Source of the DNA: Persea americana
Taxonomy: Eukaryota; Streptophyta; Magnoliopsida; Laurales; Lauraceae
Assembly: GCA_029852735.1 (NCBI GenBank)
Contig: CM056814.1
Coordinates: 8,697,501 to 8,761,500 of the forward strand
DNA length: 64,000 nucleotides
Direction of reading: 5' to 3'
The notes beneath the pieces were generated by a model that saw nothing but the letters and a program-made list of their open reading frames with translations, had not been told where the DNA came from and searched no databases. The translations under genes were made by a program, and so were the position numbers. Below, piece after piece: positions 1 through 12,100 of the stretch. Each line of letters begins with the position of its first letter. Position 1 is the first letter of the stretch.

Positions 1-726
1 AGTTATTAGGAACCAACCTAGACAAGCCAAACTTGGCTCAGATCCCAACTCTTTCATTGATCTGAATGACCCAAATTCTAATTTGTGCCAAAAATTGCCG
101 TAAATGTATGAATTGAAATTTAACTTCTCATCTCGTAGTTCGATGCTTCATGAGAACATCAAACATGCAAGGAAATCTAAAAATTTGTTGACTTGTATTC
201 TTGTGAAAGGATGGTTCCAATGATGCATGGATAACTTAATGGCTGAAAGAGGTGACCAAAAAATTAAATTGATAACATCGTCAAACAGTGCTAATTTGGT
301 CAGAAATCTAAAAACTTGTTGACTTATAGTGTCGTGCGAGGATAGTTCCAATGATGCCTGAATAACTTCATGGCTGAAAGAGGTGAGCACATCTTCAAAC
401 AGTGCCAATTTGGTCAGTGTTAGTCCTGCTTCCTAACCTATGATAGAATCCAGAATCCTGTCATTTGAGTACATGTCTAACCCCGTCTGTATTTTAACTT
501 TAGAAGAAATAAATAATTGACAAATAATGAAAATGCACCGCTTGCTCTAGCATTTGCGAGCATTTTTGTCAACTCCACAAGATTCCTTAATTCCCGTAGC
601 TCAGAGGTTCAGATTGTTAATATTGACTTTTTTTTCCTTCTTTTTTCTATGAGCAACCTGACTAAAGCCTGCAACCAACAAAGACTTTTCAGTTGTGCTA
701 CGGCCTTTTTGCCTCATTGTATTTCC

Positions 727-1135
727 AGTTGGAACCCTGCACCTCAGGTCTCTTTTAAGTTGAGTTTGGATGGTAATGCCATTGGTAATCTAGAAGCAGC
801 TGCTATGGGAGGTTAGTGTGGGATCAATTGTTCTATCCTTCTCTAGCTGTGTTGGTATTTGCTTGGTTAATAAGGCGGAGATGGAGCTTTGAGCACTGAC
901 CTTCAAGCTCAACGTTTGAATATGTCCATCTCTTGGTGGAAGGTGATTCTTTATGTGCCATTAGATTGACCTTCGGGATTGTGTAGAGCTTCTTGGGCGA
1001 TGGCGGATATGATCAAAGAGGTGATTGATTTTGCTAGTTTTGGAAGCCTCCTTTCTCCCCATGTAAAAAGGAGTGCCAATTTGTATGCTAATTGTTTGGC
1101 TAAGGAAGGTGTCAATTGTCTGAGTCTATGGATTG
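727..1135 (+). mobile_element. LINE RNase H-domain remnant
   Basis: Broken coding relic of the RNase H-like domain found at the 3' end of plant LINE-type retrotransposons. A segment reading SFKLSLDGNAIGN (near 750-790) matches the family's 'FKLNxDGAxxGNP' start. After frame changes and stops, a segment with HVKRSANLYANCLAKEGV (near 1060-1115) matches the conserved C-terminal 'H..RxAN..AD.LAKEG' block. It lies on the same strand as the UBX gene and upstream of its first visible exon, so probably in that gene's first intron. Stops and frameshifts rule out a functional product. Confidence 0.75.
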
Positions 1136-1701
1136 AGCAGGAGAAATTTCATTTCCGTTCCTATGTAGTTTTTTTCAGTTTTTGTCTGTTGTTTGGGTTG
1201 GTAGCTTCTGGTATATCTCATACTGTAAAGATTCCTTCAATAAAAAGAGGATGTACTCACTATTTCTTCTGTAAGGTTGACTCAGTCTTTCATCTGTAAA
1301 GTTTACTCACTGTTTCATCTGTAAAGTTTAATCGACATACTCTTCCCTGTTGGCTAACCCCTGACCCCCCAAGAGAAAGAAAAGAAAAACAGGTATCTAA
1401 AATTGCGTCTTTCTGCAAAGCAAACATCTCTTACTATATTGGAAAAATATTGTCTGAGATAAAATTTCATAAGTTTATTTCTTCGACGCTGTTCGTGCAC
1501 GCTTACGCTTGTGCACCATGTGTCAAGACCAACCATCGGGCACAAGGCGTGATATTTGGAGGTGGCTTCCACCTCTGGGTCTGTCCTGATGCATGGTGCA
1601 TATGCGCACCTTGTGCAGGTGAAAATTATTCCATATAGGTTCATTAACAATTTATTTGCCTACACTTACTGATCTAGCTTTTACATTTGTTAAATGCTCA
1701 G

Positions 1702-3036
1702 GAACATGGGGGTGATCTCAATGAAGCAGTGAATGCTTATTTCAGCGAAGGGGATAGAACCAAGTATACAGACATTTTTTTTTTTACCCATAGCTTTAAA
1801 TTACATTTTATGAATGACTTTGATTTATTTTATTTTCTTAACTATGTAGTAAGAGGTGTTGAATCATTTGTGTTTCCATTGTCCAGCACACAGCCAACAC
1901 CTGTTCATGTGCCCCAAAATGATTTCATGGACGTTGATGATCCAATCCAAGTTGCATCTCATGATCCCTTCTCACTTCTATCTGCTGCTAGAAATTTGAA
2001 TCCATTTTCGATACTTGACTCCAGTTTTCATCGAAGTTTCTTTGATGGGAGAGGTAGTGCTGATGTTGGCAACCGTGCCCCATGGGTTTCACATCCAAGG
2101 GAGGTCAGGGAGATCCCCATAGAGTTTAAGGATGGCAGTGATCAATCTGGTCAATCTGGGTCAAGGCCTATTATTGAAGATGTTACTGGAAACACCCATG
2201 CCCATGGACCAGAAGTTCATGGGACTGTTATTACAAATGATGAAGACGAAGAAGATATTCCAATCGCTCCCCGTTCTGCACCAAGTGCTCCGCAACCACA
2301 CAATGTGACTGACTATGGGGATGACATAGAAGAAGAAATGCTTAAAGCTGCCATTGAGGCCTCAAAACGTGATGCTGAAGAGGGATATTCGAACCATCAA
2401 TTTGGTGCTCATGTTGTATGTGAAAATTAATGTGATTGTTATCTTCGACAGCATGATAATGATTTTGTCTAGACTGATACTTTTCGTGCCACATATCTTA
2501 ATGCATTTTCGTTTTAATGTAGGACACATCTGGTTCCCGTCTCGAGCACAGGTCGGATCTTTCAGAGAACGTTGAGCTTGCCCGTGCAGTATCATTGTCG
2601 TTGAAGGTTTCTTAGTTACCAATTGGTTTTATCATTAGCTTTTTTCTTTATGCTGCTTGGTCCCTTAAAACATGCCTTAATTTCAGACTGCAGAGCAAGA
2701 GAAGGCAATGCGTGATCGGAAGGGAGTGTCTGATTCATCTAGCATGGATGACCTGGGAAGACTGCCAGCCCCAAATGGAAGGTGGATTTGTAATATAGAC
2801 AAATAACAGTAATAGTAGCAAATCTGGCTTATCATATCACTCCTTAATCTTTGGCCCTCAAAATTTAATGGTCTTAAAGGCTTTACTAATATGAGAGGAG
2901 TCTGGAAAGTTTTAAATTGAGAGGGCTTGATGGGTTAGAAGTGGGCTAGGTGGCCAAAAAATGGAAGGTCCGTGCCTCATGGTGCACGCTGTTTGCATTG
3001 GATCATTTTTGATATGTTAGATAGATATCTATATAT

Positions 3037-3123
<87 letters not shown>

Positions 3124-6100
3124 TAATCCAATAGTGAATAATGTAGCTCAGATGAGTGTCAAATTGGGTTAGTGGAATGAGTGTGTGAGAGTTGGTTTGA
3201 ACATAGGTGGGCCAAGGTTGGGCTCCGCAAGTTGGTCTCCATGTAATCTTATATGTGGATGGTGTGTAGCTAAAAATTTGTGTACATGCAAATGGAATAA
3301 ATCTCTTGGGCAACATCTCTCACCCACTGTGTATCATGAAAAGCGTTGTGAAGTGTGCTCGTGCTAACGGAAAAAAAATGTTTTTAGTAAGTGCATGCAA
3401 TTTTCTTTAGTGTTGTGTCATAATGATGAAAAATTAACTTGTATCCCCCGTTTTAATGCTTGCACTCATCATTCTCTGTCCCAAAAGTTCAAAAAAGAAA
3501 AGAAAACATCAGTGCTGCATTCAAGTTAGATTTCCCCTTGAAAAACAATATTAATCACAGGACATAATTCTGAAATCCTTTATATAGGATGGAGAAAAAA
3601 CCATGGCAAAAAGGAAGATAGGAAATCCATTTACAAATTTTCACACTAAGTCAAATAAGTTGTTTATTTCAAGATTCTAAGAAAATACATTTTGTGATGA
3701 ACTCTGCTTATTATCTTCACATTGAATTGGATGCAGAAATTGATTGACATGTTCTAATCATGGTTCACACCCATCATAACCGTATCCCTTCCACACAAGC
3801 TGACCCCTCACAACCTGACCTACCCGTCTATCCTTTTGTGTGTGTGTGGATGTGGGTGTGGTTCTATTGATACTTGATCTTGTATATTTTCCTGATATGG
3901 CTCATTTCATACTGTGCTTATTTCATACCCCGCAGTGGAAGCGGTGTGGGCCCATAATCCACAAGTCATAGGATTGAAACCTGCTCTGATGCCATTTTGA
4001 CGCAGATTCGGATCTACAAGCGGTGATGGAATGGGTGTAGACAAACTTTACGGAAGGGTTTGCCGGATCTTGGATGGATTCCAATGAGGACCAACTCCGC
4101 CGATGGGAATTGGCCGAATTCCTCTGGAACTCAACACCTATGAGCGCTCTTCCATTTAAGAGGAACATCAAACCAAACATACCAATTTTATTGAATAATC
4201 ATGAACAGCTCTCCTAATGGAGGATTACATATTTATAGGAAGGGTTGGACATCCCCTTTTCCTAGTAGAACTTTACTTTCCTTACAATTCAAATCATATA
4301 GAACTCCTAATTTTGAAAGACTACTAAATAAATCATAACTCTATAAGACTCTTAAGTAATTAAAACTTTTAACTAAATGGATGTCTTGTTGGGCCAATGG
4401 ACTTGGCCCAATGGATTGGCCGACCCATGTGTCTGGCCTGCATCAGTGATTCTTTCCTGTTGGAGGCAAGGGTCTAGTTCATCTATTCTAGCAAGGATGG
4501 GTCCAGTCAAATTGTGGTGGAGGTAGGGAACTCTTCTGTCCCAGAGGAGGCTAAGGATTTAGAACAACCACTAATGAGGCACAGGTCCAGGTGCTTTACT
4601 TCTGGAGCTTCAGAAACTGCTAAAGGAGGTGGAGAAATGGTGGACAGCCAGCCATCCAGTTCCGAGCCTCATGATTTTGCAAGCCGTCCCCATGATAATG
4701 GTGGCGCCCTCCATTCTGAAGAGGTATGATTCAATACATTGCCTTGGCTTTAGTTTTCAGTGGCCAATTGGCCATTCAATGAAGGACTCAACTCAGATGT
4801 TACATTTACTAATTCACGTACATCCTTATTGTGAATATAGTGGGGAGGCATATCTTCTCAGGAACAAGATGAAGCAGTTATGCTTGAGGCTGCACTTTTC
4901 GGTGGGATTCCTCAAGGGTCTGCATATCATTTTGCATACCCTCCTCTTCAAACCGCGCAAACAGGTTCCGATGGTAACAGAGGCTTCTACCCTCAATGGG
5001 TACCTCGTTCTCCATCCCCCACCCCCGCTCTAGCAGCACAACGGTTACTAAGGGAACAGCAGGTCTGTATTTTATTGTTGCCAGTACCCATCTTCGTAAA
5101 AGTTGGTTTCTGCAACAGTGCTGATACTGGATATATATTTGCAGGATGATGAGTATCTTGCAGCATTGCAGGCTGATAAAGAAAAGGAAATTAAAGCAAG
5201 AGAAGAGGCTGAAATTCGTCGTTTACAAGAAGCAGCTGCCAAAGAGGCTTCTCTTCAAGAACAAAAACATCAGGAGGAGGCGGCTCACAGGAAAATGCTT
5301 GAGGAAGAGGTATTTTCTATTGAAAGTATTGATACTTCTCAGTATTTGAGCTCAGAGGAGTACTTAAATGACAGATAAAGAATACTTTAATATTTCATCA
5401 ATGATTCCCTGTACTTTTCCTGGCCAATTTCTAGAAAGGTACTTTAACATGTTACCTTTCATATATCTGGAATTGCAAACTGCCGAAAGTACATAGTTAA
5501 AACCTTGATATTTTTAATACCATTCTAAAGACAAGTTTATGCTTATCTTCTTTTGTCTGTTCAATCACATATTGCCATTTGTTCTACTTTAGTCCATTAT
5601 TTTATGTGCCATTCTTTCTTGAAATATTTACTTCATGGCACACTTTCATATACATGATTTTAATTGCGGCTACCGAAGCCTCAAGTGTAGGGTGTCCGCT
5701 CACATCTTTATGGTGCTTTGCATTAGCTGTAATTTCTAGTTGCCAAGAGATATCATTGCAGATATTCCATATCCAGCAAATGCATTTGATTTCATTTTGG
5801 AATACTTTTCTTTTTCTATCATTATTGGCTAGCCTTCAAGGGATGGATCCCACACATGCAAATAATCAAAACATAAATAGAAGAACCATTAAAAAAATTG
5901 GAGATCAACTGTTGTCTAGAATATGTGTTGCCATTATTTTTCTGGCAAATTTTCTATTCTGGTTTTATTTATCTTTTTTTTTTGTCTGACTCCGGTAGGG
6001 GCACATGTATTTGGTCATCTTTGCGTGTTTATGGGGGTAATGACTGTCATTACTAGACCAGATCTTTTTTCTAAAGTCTTGTGAGAGATGTCATTGAAAT

Positions 6101-9100
6101 ACTCGATAAAATGTGTATGTATAAGTGTCCAGTACTGTGTAAGATAATGACAATTTTTAGATCACTACACAAGATGTTGTGGCTTATGTTACCTTGTAAG
6201 ATGTCATTTAACTACGTGATAGTTCTACTTACGAAGTATACTGCTTCACTTGATTGAAGGTAATCACATGTGTTTGCTCCTAAAAGTCCCAGCCTCCTCT
6301 CTTTAGCCTTAATTTCATATGCAGTTTCTCGTTTTTTCTTTTTCCCCAATTCTTACTATATTTGCTTTATACCTAATTTCATCTGCAGGTTATCTTGAAT
6401 TTTCTCAGATCCTTCCTTTTTTTCCTCCTTACATACCTTTGTTCCATTCATGGCTTGCTTTCTGATTTTATGTAACCTGATATGAATGTATGGATGCGGG
6501 GTTGTATATGGAGGCCTGACAAATATGTAAAATAAAAAATTGTAAATGTAATTTTGGATGCTAGTGCAGTATATCGTGATATACATTCACAGATCTGAAT
6601 TATGAGACTCGAATCTTCTCATGTTTGACTGCTGGATCAAAACCAACCCTGGGAAATGCAGGAGTGGCTATGGTATGACTTGGATTGGAGTGATATTTAC
6701 TACTGGGTGAACTGATTCACCCAGTTTTGAAATGTGAGAGCACCATGTGGAAGATTCATTTATCCTAACGGTAAATAGGGCCCAATTTGGGCCAGCTACA
6801 GTTATATGTTGGTCCTATTGTCTGCCTTACGAGGATTGGGCCCCACACTTCAGATTCTACTCACTTGTATCACTGTTTATGGTACTGTTGCCTTCATATG
6901 ATTGTTTCCCTATCATAAAGTGTAGGTAAAAAAAAAAAAAGGTCCATAACTTGTGTACAATAAGATATACTTTGCAGGCACGGAACCTATTAAGGTAACT
7001 GACCACTTGGTTGGTTGGCATGGTTTATATCCTGCGGAAGTCCTGAGAATTAAGATAGACAAAAGGATCTGGCTTAGACTCGAGAGTGATGTTCTTTGTT
7101 AGGTTGTTCTATTGGTTACTGCACTTACCCCATAAGGGTCTGTTCTATTGGTTACTGCACTTACCTCTTGAGGGTTTGTTTATTTAGCACAAGTAGTAGT
7201 AAAGGTATAGTTAAAGTAGGCATGTGATGTGATGTTTTTTACTTCAACATGCTTGCGTAAAAAAGTGAAGTGAAGAAGTAAACTAATGATGTGACATCAC
7301 TTACGTTTTACTCCTCCACAAGCCTCTTTCATTTTACCACAAAATGAGTACGATAAAGTGTGGTGTAGATCCGTAGTAAACTCAAAAGAAACAAGTTCTT
7401 TTTAATCTTATTACTCATCTATACTTTACCTCATACTATCCAAACAATGATTTTATCACACCTCTACTTTTTCGTTGATACACCTTAGCTTTACGTTTTC
7501 CATGATTTGACATCCACCTTACCTTCACTCCTCCATGTTGGAAAGTCCCACATCCCACATCGCCTAAGTAATAGATTTGACATATCTTAATATACTTGTA
7601 TGTGCCTTCCACCTATCAGCTTAAGCTTTTGGGTTGGTATATGGTTTCTTACAGGGTATCAGAGCGGGTTTCGATCCCGTTGTTCTTGTGTAGCCTATGT
7701 GACAGGTCCATCCATGAAATCTGTTAGGCCTGCACGTGAGGGGGAGTGTTGAGAAGTCCCACATCCCACATCGCCTAAGTAATAGGCTTGACATATCTTA
7801 ATATACCTGTATGGGCCTTCCGCCTATTAGTTTAAGCTTTTGGGTTGGTATATGGCTCCTTACACTCCATACATATAGACAAACAGGCCTTGAAGGAGGC
7901 TTTTGTGATACTTCATCATTCTGTCCATGGATGTGGCGGCGTTCTCTTGGGTGGCAGGTTGAAAGAAGATATTGGCTGTTGACAACTTCCAGACATGAAA
8001 CCATGACTAGACATTACCAAAGTAGTGAATTATGTGTAAGTGGAGTGGTGGCGTTCTTTTGGGTGGCAGGTTGAAAGAATATATTGGCTGTTGACAATTT
8101 CCAGACATGGAACCGTGACTTGACATTACCAAAGCGGAATTATGTGTAAGAATGAAGTGGAATCTGCTAGTCATCTGAATTTGTGGTAGCATGGAGTGTT
8201 TCTTTTTGTTGTTTTTAAAGTTGGAGAATGTGGTAGCATTCCTTGGTATAGTAAAATTGGGTGATCCTCCTTTTCAGATTGGACATAGCGTGGTCTAGAG
8301 GTAAGGACTGAGGAGTAGCATTGTGGATCCTATTGCTCTTATTCTTTGGTCTGTATGGTTGTTAAGAGATGCCCACATACTTAATGATACAGGGATTGGC
8401 AGGAGATTTTCAGGAGGTCAAATGTTGGGTTATTTGCCCCATAGGTTTACAGTACTTTAATGATGCCTACTTATCAAGAGGATCAACAGATGGTCTTGGT
8501 TGTGAATAGTGATCGCCTGAGGTCTGGATTGTGATTTAATGGGTGGAGTGGATATTAAGGCAGTATTGAAAGGTTGAGGATATTGTTCTCTTTAGAAGGC
8601 AAGGTATCTACTGTTAAGGACGACTTCAAGAATATAGTTGGTGGATGTCATCGGTTGACAGGTTTCCTTGGAAATTCGGCTGGTAAATGAAGCTAGGGAG
8701 TTGGTCCAGCTGATCTAATTCAGTTAATGTTTTCTTTTGTTTTTTGTGAAGGTGGTGAAGCCAATAGTGAGGCTGATATCGGTCCAGTTCTTGTGAATGT
8801 TTCTTCGTTGCTTTCTTCCATTCCTCTTGCATTTTTCTTTACCAATCCAAAATAAGAAAGTTGACATAGAAACTGATTGCTTAAATATTTATATTGATGT
8901 GCAGTTGTCTAAAATTTAGACTATTATAAGTACAAGAGAAGGGGTAAATTAAGTACTTCACTGATTCCATGTGAACATGCATGAATGCAAGTGTGTGCAC
9001 ACGATGCAGTGAGAATGAGAGCCTAATCGATTGGAAAACCAAATCTCTAACCCTAACCCAAATCAACGTGTGAAATAACCAGCAGCAGCAGCAGCTTGAT

Positions 9101-12100
9101 TACACATGATTTCAAATCCACTGTCAAATAGGTCTTTAATCCTTGGGAGGAAGCTGTTACACTACACTTGATGCCAACTACAATGTCCATTTGTAATGCT
9201 TTAAACCCTAAAAACCTACTCTTATTCTCATCCATCCATCCAATCTTAGAGTGAGAGGGAAGAAAGCTTAACTTATGAAATCTGCTTGCATCAAAACAAT
9301 GAAAGAATTAACTCTTACACAGAACAAAAGAATAAAAGGTATCCATGGCTTCTTATTGATGTCTTGGTTGTTCAAGCTTCTTAATCATGTGGACCCCACT
9401 TGCTTTATTGAGGCGAGCATCTTCCAATCTCTTAAAAACTTCCTATGTTTTATAGATTTTTTTATAACTCTAGGCTCTGGGAAGAATCAAAGTGAAAACC
9501 CAAAAAACATGGAATCTGGACGCACACAAGGGTGTCTGGAACTGTTTGAGCATTAGGGCCTGTGGTGCCTGTGTGCTAGTCCTGTGGGACCAGCTACTTA
9601 TTCCTTCTCATATTTCAGCCCTGGGTGACCAGCTTGAGAATCGTTCCAGTTGGGTTGGGCCTCGTTTGGGCCAGGTTCGAGCAGGTCGAAGCCTAGTGAA
9701 TTGCAGTCTCCTATTCTTGTGCTGTTTGGATCAATTGGATCCGTTTGGGCTTGATTAGATGGCCTAATGTGACACTTAAGGGGCTGATTGGCTCCTCATT
9801 AATTTCAGCTCTTATGTTTTTAGATTTGGAACCCTTTTTAATCCATCTTGACCATTCAAATCATGATTTGATCTGTTTCTTGATTGGGCCCCAATGGATA
9901 TGGGTCAAAAGATCTTTTGATCAATAAAATTGGTTCAAGCAATTGAGGGCCTGATCAACACATGGTCCATTAGATCAAGGCCACCCACTTCTGTGTCTGT
10001 GTATGTGTATGCATACATTTGGCTATTAAAATACCCACAATTTCAGATGCAGTAGTTTTCTATAAAATGATGTGTCTTTCTGGTGTCTTCTGCTGCTTTC
10101 CGATTGCCGATGATTTGCTCTCTTTCCGATAGTTTGTCATGTTTTTATCTTTTTTCTCATGCAAAGCTTGGTAAGCCTGGTGATTCCGTTTAAATGGGAA
10201 GGTTTCCTCACGGCATGTGTTATTTGAGAACTCACTGCAATGGAACAGATGTTTGTCAGACTAATACTATGATATAACTAAAATGGGTTGCTAGACTCCA
10301 AATAGCAGTGGTATGGGCCAAACATCTTTCAGCATCTGCCCATCCTAAGAGAAGCAAGCACTGGATGTGAGCTTTAAAACTATGTGGATGATTGCAGGGT
10401 TACGTGAAACTCCTTACGTCTACCCTTTGTGTGTAAAATGGTGCTTTTAATGCCTCTGATTCTAACCCTTTAACTTGCTTGTGCTGCTCAGTTTTGTTGT
10501 CTCCTCACTTGAATTTGCAACAAAATAGTCCCTACAAAGGTGTTACTGGTTCATCTGTAATACACAAATAGCTTTTATGTGTACAAGCTCTGGATGAATT
10601 GTACTGTCAGGCATTTGAAAGTATTTTTGATATCATGTTATTTGTTTTCTGAATGATGAATACTTATTTCTTCTGAATCTTACAAATATGACAGGAGTTT
10701 GAGAGGTTACTTGCCGCAAAACAAGCTTCTCTTCCTCAAGAACCAGCTTTGGATGATGAAAATGCGGTGACACTTCTTGTCCGCATGCCTGATGGTAGCC
10801 GTCATGGCCGTCGCTTTCTCAAGTCTGACAAGCTTCAGGTTATTTTTAGATGCTCAGTAGTCTTAATATTGTTAGTGTTTGGAACTTATCCAATTTTCAT
10901 TTTCTTTCAGCTAAATCTTACTGCTTTTCTGTTTCAGTCCCTTTTTGACTTCATTGATATTGGTAGAGGGGTCAAGCCTGGCACTTACAAATTGGTAAGT
11001 TCTTCTCTCACAGTTTTTTTAAAATTAATTCCTAAAAATAATTTTATTTTCAAAGGTAATAGTTTTATTGATGGGTAAAAGCTCACTCAAAGATGACTGC
11101 ATCTAATACGAACTTAGACTGTTTTAGTAGAGACAACGCATTGCTTTGTTCAAGGACGCATCTCTGGAGACCCCTGCTTTTGCTATTGCATCTGCCTCCT
11201 CATCTTATTCTCTTTGGTTGCATGTGAAAGTAATATCAACTGATAAGTCTAATCTCCCTGACAACACTTGTGAAATAAGAGGGCAGGAGAGACCCTGAGC
11301 TCAACTCACTGTATTAGCAGAATCTGGTTCAATTAGAAGTGAGTTGACCATGATTTTAGGAACATCTTAATCCCTCTCTTGAGGATAAAATCTCATTCTG
11401 TTTTGGGTCTCAAAATCAAAGTTTTCCGGTTCCACCCATCTGAAATGAATAGGGCTTTTTGAGGGAACTTTTTAATCCGTCTTTTCCAGGAAACTTTCAT
11501 CCCTATTAAGCTTCTTCTTGGCCGGGTTTGAGTGGGAAGTCTGGAAGCTTCTGGTTAGAGTTAGTGGAGTATCATGTGAAATTTTAAAAAGTGATTTTAT
11601 AGCATGATCAAATGAGTTTGGCATGGTGTTAACAACCAGTTGGAACTTTAAAAGAATTGGCTCCTCCCACCATCAATATATGTTAGTGACCAGCTGGACC
11701 AAATTTAGCAGGATTCTATTGTAGGCTTTTTACAGTTGATTAAGGCCATCCAATCATGCTGGCAGGGGGAGGCCTGGGGTATCCACAACAGGCTCTTTTT
11801 GTCGAACAGTTTGCTAATTTAAGGGCAGGTCCTGCTGTGTTGTGCATTTTCTTCAGGGCAATAAAAAGTATGAAGGTTTCAGACTGTTATCATTCTTTTT
11901 TCCTATTGGGGATTAGATTGTGCCCTCTTGAAGTACACAACATTGTTTTGACTTTGTTAAGGACCTGGATTCTCATTTTCTAATGAAACTGCATCCTTTT
12001 GAGGCTTTTTTTTTTTTTTTTTTTGATCGGTAACGGTAAATTAAATTGAAGATAAAGCAACAGTATAAGAAAATCTCCAACAAAAAAAAAAAAAAAAAAG

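Noticed and set aside
1..1701. Search for the PUX8 start exon
   Set aside because: No ATG exon encoding the expected UBA start was found; the start is more likely upstream of the window.
2972..3316. Frames with long RERE or SLSL repeats
   Set aside because: Translations of the (GA)n microsatellite.
7664..7685. GGTTTCGATCCCGTTG as a tRNA T-arm
   Set aside because: No tRNA fold around it; it lies right after the TRIM primer-binding site.
9048..9062. CTAACCCTAACCCA as an interstitial telomere repeat
   Set aside because: Only two units, in an intron; chance or a telo-box word at most.
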